Shown here: one piece after another, positions 42,712-49,350 of the stretch
How positions within the stretch are numbered: the first letter of the stretch is position 1
How the letters are laid out: every line of letters begins with the position of its first letter
Assembly (NCBI RefSeq): GCF_014207375.1
Contig: NZ_JACHEE010000014.1
Location: 62,001 to 126,000 of the forward strand
Direction: 5' to 3'
Source of the DNA: Arthrobacter sp. AZCC_0090
Lineage (GTDB): Bacteria > Actinomycetota > Actinomycetes > Actinomycetales > Micrococcaceae
Length of the DNA: 64,000 nucleotides
Position numbers and translations under genes: made by a program
The notes under the pieces: generated by a model
Told to the model about the DNA's origin: nothing
The model's database searches: none
What the model saw: only the letters and a program-made list of their open reading frames with translations

Positions 42712-42899
42712 GACGATGAGCGCCGGCCGGTGAGCGCGTCCAGCACGCTGCGCAGGTCAAGCTTTCCGTCTGCCGCGCGGCCCAGAAGCGCGCCGATGCC
42801 CATGAACAGAAGGGCAATGACAAAACCCCATAGCCCGAATTGGAAAGCCATGAACGCCACGAAGGCGCCGATCCCGATCCCGACAATGGTCATGTTCAC
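42708..42899 (-). CDS. DUF2273-like small membrane protein
   Basis: The 63-aa product has two helices (IVGIGIGAFVAFMAFQFG and GFVIALLFMGIGALLGRAA) joined by a short loop and a hydrophilic tail (GKLDLRSVLDALTG). DUF2273 proteins of this size accompany Asp23 proteins in firmicutes and actinobacteria. GTG 42899 overlaps the asp23 stop as GTGA. Confidence 0.7.
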   Translation of the reverse strand: MNMTIVGIGIGAFVAFMAFQFGLWGFVIALLFMGIGALLGRAADGKLDLRSVLDALTGRRSSS

Positions 42900-43369
42900 T
42901 GGAGTGGCTCCCTTTCCGATGATGCGCTCTTTGTTCCGGCTTTAACAGTTGGGGCAACGTAGACGTCGTTGATCTCGACGTTGACCTCAATGACTTCCAG
43001 TCCCACCAACGATTCGACCGCCTTGTAGACGGCCGCCCGGACCTGGTTGGCGACATCATGCAAAGGGTACCCATAGACGGCCACGAGGTTGATGTCCACG
43101 GCTACCTGGGTTTCGCCGACCTCGGCGCGGACGCCCGCAGCATGGTCCTGGCTACCGACGGCATCGCGGATGGCACCGAGGGCGCGTGACGGGGCGGAGC
43201 CGAGGGAGTAAACACCCGCAACCGCCCTCGCGGCAATGCCGGCAACCTTGGCGACAGCGGAATCCGAGATCACTGTGCGGCCACTTCCTGCCACCATTTG
43301 CCGGTCCTCCGAAACCGGAGCCCCAATGGCTTCCGGTTCAGGCGAGGTAAAGCTTTCCTGCTGTTCCAT
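42896..43369 (-). CDS. Asp23/Gls24 family envelope stress protein
   Basis: The 157-aa protein has the Asp23 (DUF322) signature: TVISDSAVAKVAGIAARAVAGVYSLG followed by VAVDINLVAVYGYPLHDVANQVRAAVYKAVESLVGLEVIEVNVEINDVYV. Asp23 proteins form a membrane-anchored network that responds to cell-envelope stress and alkaline shock. It is the first of five genes coupled by 4-bp overlaps; the downstream LEA-like gene may belong to the same response. Confidence 0.88.
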   Translation of the reverse strand: MEQQESFTSPEPEAIGAPVSEDRQMVAGSGRTVISDSAVAKVAGIAARAVAGVYSLGSAPSRALGAIRDAVGSQDHAAGVRAEVGETQVAVDINLVAVYGYPLHDVANQVRAAVYKAVESLVGLEVIEVNVEINDVYVAPTVKAGTKSASSEREPLQ

Positions 43370-43464
43370 ATAGCCTCCCTTCTGTTGAGTACCACCCTAG
43401 CGCTTGCCTGTGACAAGGCGGAGACAAAGGGGAATACAAAGAGGAAGACGGCAGCTCAGGCCTA

Positions 43465-43965
43465 TTACTTGCAGTTCTTGTTGACCCAGTCCTCGATCGG
43501 CTTGGAGAGTGCCTCGAACTCACCAGTCCCGTACTTGCTGTAGTCACTGCCGGCTGAATCGATGAAGGCCTTGAGCTTTGCGAAATGCGGCTTCAGTTCG
43601 TCCGGAACCTTGCCCTGCATCTTGGCCAGCTCGTCCTGGGCCTTCTTGACGTCATCGGGGTTGCCGCCGGCCAAGCTCGCTAACGGTAGGAGGGAAATGC
43701 TGAGCCATGTGGCACTGACGGAAACGCAGGCTTCGTTCATCGAACCGAAAGCGCCGTACAAGCCATCCGTGCTGCTGGGTCCAGCGCTCGGCTCGCTGCT
43801 TTGTGTGGGCGTAGGAGCAGCTGACGACTGTTGCTTGCCCTGGGCTGATTGGGTCTTCTGGGCTGATTGGGTGCCTTGGGCTGTTGGCAATTGGAATGCA
43901 CAGCCACTCAAGGCCAAGGTTGAGGCCACCAAAGTGGCAAGCAGCAGCCGCGGCATGTTCTTCAT
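43465..43965 (-). CDS. lipoprotein of unknown function
   Basis: The 166-aa protein begins with a lipoprotein signal (LLLATLVASTLALSGC, Cys near residue 22), then a low-complexity linker of about 45 residues rich in Thr, Gln, Ser and Pro with repeated TQSAQ. The mature domain holds two cysteines (NEACVS and the C-terminal NKNCK) that may pair. GGAG precedes ATG 43965. No family is recognised; similar secreted helical domains occur widely in Arthrobacter. Confidence 0.65.
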   Translation of the reverse strand: MKNMPRLLLATLVASTLALSGCAFQLPTAQGTQSAQKTQSAQGKQQSSAAPTPTQSSEPSAGPSSTDGLYGAFGSMNEACVSVSATWLSISLLPLASLAGGNPDDVKKAQDELAKMQGKVPDELKPHFAKLKAFIDSAGSDYSKYGTGEFEALSKPIEDWVNKNCK

Positions 43966-44074
43966 TTTTTCTCCCCATTTTTTCGCGCGTAAGACGTGCC
44001 AATGTGGAAAGAATATGCCCCGGAGACTTGAGTGAATAGGGCCGGGCTTCTGGATCATTCCCCGACAGCCCAGG

Positions 44075-44166
44075 CCGTCCTGACCTTCTTTGGATTGGGA
44101 AACCGTTTGCGACACGGCGAGTCGCGTCATTCACAGGCTCCCGCGCTGCAAACAGGGTCAGGACGG
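44075..44166. repeat. 92-bp intergenic element, copy B
   Basis: Ends CCGTCCTGACC (44075-44085) and GGTCAGGACGG (44156-44166) are perfect inverted complements, and the length is identical to copy A. Inner GCAAACAGGG and TTCTTTG segments are shared with copy C. It lies between the lipoprotein promoter and the small membrane gene. Confidence 0.75.
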
Positions 44167-44199
44167 ACATCGCGCGCCCGGGCCGGCAACCTCAGTCGG

Positions 44200-44391
44200 C
44201 TACTGGCTGCGCGCATTTCTGCGGCGAACGGCGGCCGCATACCACACGCGAAGCAGCGCGCCTGCTCCGACGGCAAGGAAGGCGTAAAGCAGTCCTTCGT
44301 ACGTCGTTCTAGTAATCGGGACCAAAAGGAACCACGTTACGGCGACGATAACCGTAACCCCGACCAAATAGATGATTCTGTCCCTAGACAT
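44200..44391 (-). CDS. small two-helix membrane protein, possible immunity protein
   Basis: The 63-aa protein has two membrane helices (IIYLVGVTVIVAVTWFLLVPI and GLLYAFLAVGAGALLRVWYAAA) and a strongly basic C-terminal tail (VRRRNARSQ). It follows the interrupted toxin-like gene by 21 bp in the same direction. Small membrane proteins directly downstream of membrane-active bacteriocin genes often provide immunity, and that is the suggestion here. It is not recognised as a known family. Confidence 0.55.
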   Translation of the reverse strand: MSRDRIIYLVGVTVIVAVTWFLLVPITRTTYEGLLYAFLAVGAGALLRVWYAAAVRRRNARSQ

Positions 44392-44412
44392 AAGTGCTCC
44401 TCAGCTCGGCTG

Positions 44413-44661
44413 TTATCTGCACTGCACACCATTGTATTCAAAAGGATTCCATCCGATAGCTGGATAGACACCCCAAAACGACAACCCGACGCAGTTGCCA
44501 TGGTTGTCCGCGGTGATCGCCGTCCACGCGATCGCGCCCGAGGCTAGTCCGCAGGCCGCAATGGCTACCGACCCGCCTACGCCACATGCCGCCGTCGCAC
44601 CGCCAAGCGCGGCGATTCCTCCCGTAGCGATGTCATGCGTTTCTCGCTTGTCAAAATACAC
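44413..44661 (-). pseudogene. C-terminal part of the interrupted secreted toxin-like gene
   Basis: This frame encodes 82 residues if read from GTG 44661: VYFDKRETHDIATGG, a Gly/Ala/Cys-rich hydrophobic core, and an end of NGVQCR. It is in the same frame as the gene at 44668-45291, separated from it only by TGA TGT TCA. The YFxKxET motif and Cys-Arg ending are, as I recall them, the C-terminal domain of the longer secreted VVADP proteins of actinobacteria. No ribosome site precedes GTG 44661, so independent translation is unlikely. Confidence 0.65.
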
Positions 44662-44667
44662 TGAACA

Positions 44668-44670
44668 TCA
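44668..44670 (-). other. in-frame TGA joining the two halves of the toxin-like gene
   Basis: Minus-strand codons read GGG TTC GGC TGA TGT TCA GTG TAT TTT: the frame does not change across the stop. A TGG (Trp) codon here would restore one continuous protein of 292 residues. Confidence 0.85.
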
Positions 44671-45291
44671 GCCGAACCCACAGCCGTATTGGGGATCTGC
44701 CACCACAGGGAACGCAGCCCCTTTGGTATCAACATGCTGAGTGATTACGTTCCCGGAAACCGAGTAGCTTGTCCGCAAACTATCGCCATTGGCATCCTTT
44801 GCCCAAGGCGCGAGGATCGTATTTACAAAGCTCCCCGTGGAATCTGAAACTGTCACGCCGCCGCGATTGTCCGGAGTCAGCTTCAATCCTTCGTCAGAGG
44901 AGCCAATAGTGAACTGGTAGTCAGACGGCGCGGATGCGTCTTTTATGACGATATAGCTGACGTTCCTATTGTCTCTGGTTCCCGTGACGAATCCATAGGA
45001 TGTCGACCTTGCGACTTCAACACGGACGGAGGCCGCCGTGATCCGCTTGGTTGAGCCGGGTGACACAGGCGAAATGTCAAGCGAGCGGATAGTCGACACG
45101 CGCGCTCCGCTCACCTGGGGCGGAGGGGTCACTGTTTTTACCTGAAGTTGAGAGTCGAGGAGACCGCCGCGTTCCTGAACAACTTTCAGCGGGTCAAACA
45201 TATCTTCCGCCCGAGACGGTGCTGCTACGAGGAATGCCGAAGTGATACAAATTGTTGCCGCCAGGCCGATTCCGATGAGACTGCGTTTCAT
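44668..45291 (-). CDS. secreted VVADP-type protein, N-terminal part of toxin-like gene
   Basis: The 207-aa product (to the TGA) starts with a Sec signal (MKRSLIGIGLAATICITSAFLVAAPSRA). The mature part is a beta-rich domain with YIVIKDASAPSDYQF, ILAPWAKDANG, SYSVSGNVITQHV and the motif FPVVADPQYG just before the stop. In related actinobacterial proteins this prodomain is followed by a short hydrophobic Cys-containing domain; here that domain follows in frame after a single TGA. ATG 45291 has AGGGGA 3 nt upstream. Family assignment is from memory of the pattern. Confidence 0.65.
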   Translation of the reverse strand: MKRSLIGIGLAATICITSAFLVAAPSRAEDMFDPLKVVQERGGLLDSQLQVKTVTPPPQVSGARVSTIRSLDISPVSPGSTKRITAASVRVEVARSTSYGFVTGTRDNRNVSYIVIKDASAPSDYQFTIGSSDEGLKLTPDNRGGVTVSDSTGSFVNTILAPWAKDANGDSLRTSYSVSGNVITQHVDTKGAAFPVVADPQYGCGFG

Positions 45292-45306
45292 GATTCCCCT
45301 AATCAA

Positions 45307-45540
45307 TGAACTGTATATGTCAGCCTGGACTACCAGGTGGGCCAGACGATACAGGAGGCATTGGCTTAAAACAATCCGGATAACCGGTTTTATTTAAGGA
45401 GCTGGCCTGATGACGGGCCCAAACATGAGAGGCTCCGGATTCATGTCCGAAGCCTTCCCATGCCTGGCGTGAGGCCTAGAGGCCCATCGTGGCGGCCGCG
45501 AAATCGCATGCGTTTTTCCCTGCGCCCACTTGCAGCATTT
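45307..45540. other. intergenic region with weak hairpin
   Basis: No gene is visible in these 234 bp. An imperfect hairpin, AGGCTCCGGA (45430-45439) with TCCGAAGCCT (45446-45455), pairs at 9 of 10 positions. The part nearest 45307 should hold the promoter of the toxin-like gene (TACAGT box candidate); base composition is AT-richer than the flanking core genes. Confidence 0.4.
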
Positions 45541-46071
45541 CTACCGCTTGTTGTCATTCCTGCTAGTCAGCGCTTCCTGTTTGCCCCGCAGCACGCCGTG
45601 TATCAGCACTGACCGTGCCAAGGCCACGACGTCCATGAGAACGGCGGCGAACGTGATTGACAATGCATAGAAGCCGATGCCGCTCACCCAGTCGGGGACG
45701 GTGGCCGGCAACGACCTAAATAGGACGACGCCAAGGATCAGCGCGACCTGCACGCCGATGGCCATCAGAAATGGTTGAAGAAACCCCTTCACTCCGGAAG
45801 GTATCGCGTTCAGAAGAGACACGTAACCCGGGGAGAAGAACGCCACCAGCAACGCAAATGCGGCAAACACAACTCCAAGCAGTGCCGATGTTATCGACAA
45901 GAAATCGCCGGCCAACCCTATCCGTGCTTCCCTGTTGCCCCACACCATCTGTATCGTCGCAACCCCGGCACCGATGAGGACACCCACAAGTATCTCGGCC
46001 GAGAGGAGTTCTCTCAGTCTCAGCCCACTGACTGCGGCCCAGAACCCGTGCTCTCTCCGAAATTTGCTCAT
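45541..46071 (-). CDS. four-helix membrane protein of two-gene module
   Basis: The 176-aa protein has about four membrane helices (LSAEILVGVLIGAGVATIQMV, ITSALLGVVFAAFALLVAFFS, FLMAIGVQVALILGVVLF, IGFYALSITFAAVLMDVVALA) and a basic C-terminal tail. It overlaps the stop of the upstream soluble protein by 4 bp (ATGA), so the pair forms one module. No family is recognised. A soluble sensor with a membrane effector is one reading, inferred from the layout only. Confidence 0.6.
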   Translation of the reverse strand: MSKFRREHGFWAAVSGLRLRELLSAEILVGVLIGAGVATIQMVWGNREARIGLAGDFLSITSALLGVVFAAFALLVAFFSPGYVSLLNAIPSGVKGFLQPFLMAIGVQVALILGVVLFRSLPATVPDWVSGIGFYALSITFAAVLMDVVALARSVLIHGVLRGKQEALTSRNDNKR

Positions 46072-46877
46072 GGCAGTCTCTCGCTCCGTCCTCGCCTTGC
46101 AGCCTCAAGTGTTGCCATTTGAGCATCCTGCCACGTGGGGCCGACCGAATGTGCCGTCTCTCGCGCCACTGCCGAGTTCTGACTGAACCGGATCTTCTTG
46201 TTGTTCAGGTAGCCGAAAGCCGTTATGAAGGCCCACGAGCGCACCGCGGCCGACTTGAGTTTGCGGAACTCTGTGTCGTTGTTGAGCCCGTCCTTATCAA
46301 GACCGATGCGTGAGTCTTTTGCCTTCACTTCTTCAGCGATGTATTCCGCGTTCAAGGCGTCCAAGCGGTCGGACAGGATCTCAAGATCGTCAGCCTTGTC
46401 AGGGTTGGGCCGCTTGAAAACAAATTTCACTTTCACGACTCGATCCACGGAGTTCACCCACCGGTCGAATTCCTCCTCAGCGAGGATAGGGTCCACCGAC
46501 CAGTCTGTCCCGGAAACACCACTCAAACGTTCGCCTTGATTCAGAAGCTCCGTCAAGACTGCCGCGGCCGTGCCCTCTTTGATCTCCGGATGCCGCATTA
46601 CGGCAACAACCCGGCCATCACGAAGGAATGCAAACGGCGTCACGACCGAGTGATCGGTCGGCCGGACTTCCTGGTCCCAGGACTTGTCCTCGTCGTTCCA
46701 GCCAAACTCAGTCTTACTGCCAGCGCTCTGAGCTCCCAACCGGCCAGTGAACCATTCGTCGTTGGGTCCAGAATCAAGGTTCCCCACCCTCCATAGCCGC
46801 TTGTGCCGCCGTCCTAGCTCGGCAGAATCGGAAAGGGCCAGAACGGCCCGAGCATGTTTCGCGACGTCTTCATGCAT
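46068..46877 (-). CDS. soluble protein of unknown function, two-gene module
   Basis: The 269-aa protein has no signal peptide or membrane helix and is highly charged. A stretch such as RVVKVKFVFKRPNPDKADDLEILSDRLDALNAEYIAEEVKAK suggests a beta strand leading into a long helix, and the C-terminal third is basic. The layout vaguely resembles nuclease-associated or phage-defence helper proteins, but no motif is recognised and this should not be taken as an assignment. It is the first gene of a pair with the membrane protein at 45541. Confidence 0.55.
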   Translation of the reverse strand: MHEDVAKHARAVLALSDSAELGRRHKRLWRVGNLDSGPNDEWFTGRLGAQSAGSKTEFGWNDEDKSWDQEVRPTDHSVVTPFAFLRDGRVVAVMRHPEIKEGTAAAVLTELLNQGERLSGVSGTDWSVDPILAEEEFDRWVNSVDRVVKVKFVFKRPNPDKADDLEILSDRLDALNAEYIAEEVKAKDSRIGLDKDGLNNDTEFRKLKSAAVRSWAFITAFGYLNNKKIRFSQNSAVARETAHSVGPTWQDAQMATLEAARRGRSERLP

Positions 46878-47092
46878 CTGATCATCAAAGAGCCGATGGG
46901 CTCCCTCTCCGGCTAGGGGCCGTCGATTGATCCGCAGCAGGTAACATCTACGTCCTTACCGGCAAACCACAGGTTCACGCTCTTTTCCTCAGTACCGATA
47001 TCTCCATCCCCCAACTTTTCCGCTGTAGCCTGCGCCCCACTCTAAGACAGGGTGGCGTAACCTAGGTGCCTGCGGCTCACCCTCTAGCTTGC

Positions 47093-47119
47093 GGCGTAAG
47101 CCGGGATCCGGCTTACGCC
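47093..47119. repeat. 27-bp perfect palindrome
   Basis: GGCGTAAGCCGG, a GAT centre and CCGGCTTACGCC form 12-bp perfect arms. GGCGTAA-type sequences also flank it on both sides (47054 and about 47121). Confidence 0.7.
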
Positions 47120-47401
47120 AGCGTAAGTGGGAAGATTCGCTTCACCGGAGCCCCCTTTTCGAATCCCAGAAGACTACTACCACCTGACGGCGTAGCCAAT
47201 TTGGAGCCACCCTTCAGAGAAAAAGGCGGCGATTTCTCAGGAATTGCCACGGATTGAACGACTGGGCCACGACTGCCCAGGCATCGAAAGACCCCCGGAA
47301 TTTCGCGGATTCCGGCGGTGCTATCTGGGAGCGGTGGATGCCCGATCTCTCGATCTAATCCGGATCTCAACAGCTACCATTCAGGCGGAGAGGGCTAAGC
47401 A

Positions 47402-47440
47402 GCTGAGCGGTCTTGCTGGCACCCAGCAAGACCGCTCAGC
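47402..47440. repeat. hairpin with 18-bp perfect stem
   Basis: GCTGAGCGGTCTTGCTGG, loop CAC, CCAGCAAGACCGCTCAGC. It lacks a T-tract on either side. No gene ends next to it, so it may be a terminator left from a lost gene. Confidence 0.7.
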
Positions 47441-47700
47441 ATTTGGAGTTCCCCGACCGGAGATGGCTGAACCGCTATCAGTCATTGGTGTACGCAGATA
47501 GGAGCCGCCATCTCGTCCAAGAGTACGTAGCCTTCCGATTGGGTATTACGTGGAGCCACTTCCTCTCGGAGCTCACTTGTCGCGGATCTCCTCCCGGTCG
47601 GTCGCAGCCTAACCGGTTCGTTTTCCACCAAAGGGAACACCAAAGGCCCGTCCCGGAACTTGACTGATTTCGGACTGAATCGTCGCCCCCGCAATGAAAA

Positions 47701-47740
47701 AACCCCGCAATTCCCATATAAACACGGGAATTGCGGGGTT
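47701..47740 (-). terminator. rho-independent terminator of the tRNA cluster
   Basis: A 15-bp perfect stem (AACCCCGCAATTCCC / GGGAATTGCGGGGTT) with a 10-nt loop is followed on the minus strand by TTTTTT. It lies directly downstream of tRNA-Phe. Confidence 0.9.
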
Positions 47741-47745
47741 CTAGC

Positions 47746-47821
47746 TGGTGGCTCCGACCGGCGTCGATCCGGTGACCTTTCGATTTTCAGTCGAACGCTC
47801 TACCAACTGAGCTACAGAGCC
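47746..47821 (-). tRNA. tRNA-Phe (GAA)
   Basis: The minus strand folds as a 76-nt tRNA with acceptor GGCTCTG/CGGAGCC, D-arm TAGCTCAGTTGGTAGAGC, anticodon loop CTGAAAA (anticodon GAA) and T-arm GTCACCGGATCGACGCCGGT. The 3' CCA is encoded (TGG at 47746-47748 on the plus strand). It is the last tRNA of a three-tRNA cluster. Confidence 0.95.
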
Positions 47822-47841
47822 TTAGGTGACAATGTCACCAT

Positions 47842-47867
47842 GATTGCCGGAATTTCTTCCGGCAATC
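47842..47867. repeat. hairpin between tRNA-Phe and tRNA-Asp
   Basis: GATTGCCGGAA (47842-47852) and TTCCGGCAATC (47857-47867) form an 11-bp perfect stem with a 4-nt loop. A second small palindrome, GGTGACA/TGTCACC (47825-47839), is next to it. They may be processing signals in the tRNA precursor. Confidence 0.55.
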
Positions 47868-47871
47868 AGAG

Positions 47872-47945
47872 CGACCCTGACGGGACTTGAACCCGCGACC
47901 TCCGCCGTGACAGGGCGGCGCGCTAACCAACTGCGCTACAGGGCC
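47872..47945 (-). tRNA. tRNA-Asp (GTC)
   Basis: The 74-nt cloverleaf has acceptor GGCCCTG/CAGGGTC with a G-U pair, D-arm TAGCGCAGTTGGTTAGCGC, anticodon loop CTGTCAC (anticodon GTC) and T-arm GCGGGTTCAAGTCCCGT. CCA is not encoded. It lies between tRNA-Glu and tRNA-Phe on the same strand. Confidence 0.95.
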
Positions 47946-48028
47946 TTGCTTGTTTGCAGCATCTCTACCGCTTTTTTCAAGGCTTCCAGCCTACCAGACT
48001 TTTCAGGCCGGCTTGACCAGTTCCTTGC

Positions 48029-48101
48029 GTACCCCCAACGGGATTCGAACCCGTGCCGCCGCCGTGAAAGGGCGGTGTCCTAGGCCGCTAGACGATGGGG
48101 G
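48029..48101 (-). tRNA. tRNA-Glu (TTC)
   Basis: The 73-nt cloverleaf has acceptor GCCCCCA/TGGGGGT with G-U at the end, anticodon loop CTTTCAC (anticodon TTC) and T-arm CACGGGTTCGAATCCCGT. CCA is not encoded. It is the first tRNA of the cluster. Confidence 0.95.
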
Positions 48102-48366
48102 CCTGGAACAATCCGAATTCGCGGCAGACAACAACGCTATGTGTTTTCCGCTTCTCGCTCGTCCGAACTGGACTCTAAAACTTTAGAGCATAGTCAGGGA
48201 TATTCCCAAATCGCGCGCTGCGGAACGCGAACGAGGCTCAAACGGAGGACGCAACCTGGACTCAGACCAAGGCCTCAACCGAGCGTTCAAATCCGCGCGG
48301 TCAGAGTTGGCGGTTTCTTGTTGGAAGACGTCCGAATTCCGCCAGTCCGTCCTGTCCTTGGCGGAC

Positions 48367-48372
48367 TAGATT
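48367..48372 (+). promoter_or_regulatory. -10 box (TAGATT) for leaderless DMT exporter gene
   Basis: TAGATT ends 6 nt before ATG 48379; no ribosome-binding sequence is present in the short gap. Confidence 0.5.
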
Positions 48373-48378
48373 GGCATC

Positions 48379-49287
48379 ATGGCCACAAGCACCCCAACCT
48401 CACCGGCGACCACCAGCTCCCGGACCATCAGCAAGCTCGGCATCGCTGCCGTCGTCGTCACCGTTGTCCTCTGGGCGTCCGCCTTCGTAGGCATCCGCGC
48501 CGTGGGACCAAGCTTCTCCCCCGGCTCCTTGACGCTCGGGCGGCTGGCAGTTGCCGCCGTCGCGCTCGGCATTGTCGCCCTGCCCAGGCTCAAGCGCTGG
48601 CCGAAGGGCCGCGAATGGTGGCCCATCCTGTCCTACGGCGTTATGTGGTTCGCGGGTTACAACCTGGCCCTGAACGCTGCCGAGCACATGCTGGACGCCG
48701 GAACCAGCGCCATGCTCATCAACGTCTCGCCTATCCTGATCGCCGTCCTCGCCGGCGTCATCTTGAAAGAGGGCTTTCCGCGCTGGCTGATCATCGGCAG
48801 CCTCGTGGCGTTCGGCGGGGTTGCGCTGATAGCCCTCGGATCGGGACAGCACTCGACGGCGGACGTCGCCGGAGTGCTGTTGTGCCTCCTCGCCGCTGTG
48901 CTCGCCGCGGTGAGCGTGATTGTCCAGAAGCCAGTGTTGCGCACGTTCTCGGCTGCGCAAGCCACGTGGTTCGGCATCATGGTGGGCGCCGTGTGCTGCC
49001 TCCCGTGGGCCGGACAGCTGGTGGCTGAAGTCCAGGCCGCGCCACTTCCGGCCACGCTTGGCCTGGTGTACTTGGGAATCTTCCCCACGGCCATCGCTTT
49101 CACCACCTGGGCTTACGCGCTGTCCCTCATCGAGGCCGGAAAGCTCGCCGCCACGACGTACCTGGTTCCGGGCACCACCATCTTGATTTCGTGGGCACTG
49201 CTCAAGGAGATCCCCACCATCTGGGGGCTGGTGGGCGGTGTGATCTGCCTCGTCGGCGTCGGGCTGACGCGTCGACGGTCCCGCTAG
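48379..49287 (+). CDS. EamA/DMT family transporter
   Basis: The 302-aa membrane protein has ten predicted helices in two EamA repeats: the first from LGIAAVVVTVVLWASAFVGIRAVG, the second from ADVAGVLLCLLAAVLAAVSVIVQKPVLR with the typical YALSLIEAGKLAATTYLVPGTTILISWALLKE end. Such proteins export metabolites (amino acids, sugars, purines) or act as permeases of unknown substrate. ATG 48379 is preceded by TAGATT at 6 nt, so the gene may be leaderless. Confidence 0.88.
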   Translation: MATSTPTSPATTSSRTISKLGIAAVVVTVVLWASAFVGIRAVGPSFSPGSLTLGRLAVAAVALGIVALPRLKRWPKGREWWPILSYGVMWFAGYNLALNAAEHMLDAGTSAMLINVSPILIAVLAGVILKEGFPRWLIIGSLVAFGGVALIALGSGQHSTADVAGVLLCLLAAVLAAVSVIVQKPVLRTFSAAQATWFGIMVGAVCCLPWAGQLVAEVQAAPLPATLGLVYLGIFPTAIAFTTWAYALSLIEAGKLAATTYLVPGTTILISWALLKEIPTIWGLVGGVICLVGVGLTRRRSR

Positions 49288-49350
49288 GGCCACCTGCGCC
49301 GCGCCGGCGCAAAGGCGCGCCCGCGGCGCCGCCGTCGAGGGGACCCGGCC

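Larger units (their letters stand above)
46878..47745. other. 868-bp region without a supported gene, next to tRNA-Phe
   Basis: No frame here has a ribosome site, known motif or consistent codon use. It contains a 27-bp palindrome (47093-47119), an 18-bp-stem hairpin (47402-47440), three GGCGTAA-like copies near 47050-47130, and the tRNA terminator (47701-47740). The composition and position beside a tRNA gene fit an eroded insertion region; no integrase remnant is visible. Confidence 0.5.

Noticed and set aside
44668..44670. TGA as a selenocysteine codon
   Set aside because: No SECIS-like hairpin is obvious just downstream and no selenoprotein family fits; a Trp-to-stop change is simpler.
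47066..47501. Short frames (63-85 codons) between the two-gene module and tRNA-Phe
   Set aside because: No ribosome sites, no motif, overlapping frames in both directions over hairpins.
47746..47821. Duplicate of the tRNA-Phe 3' end as an attachment site
   Set aside because: No second copy of the tRNA 3' sequence was found in the neighbouring region by eye.
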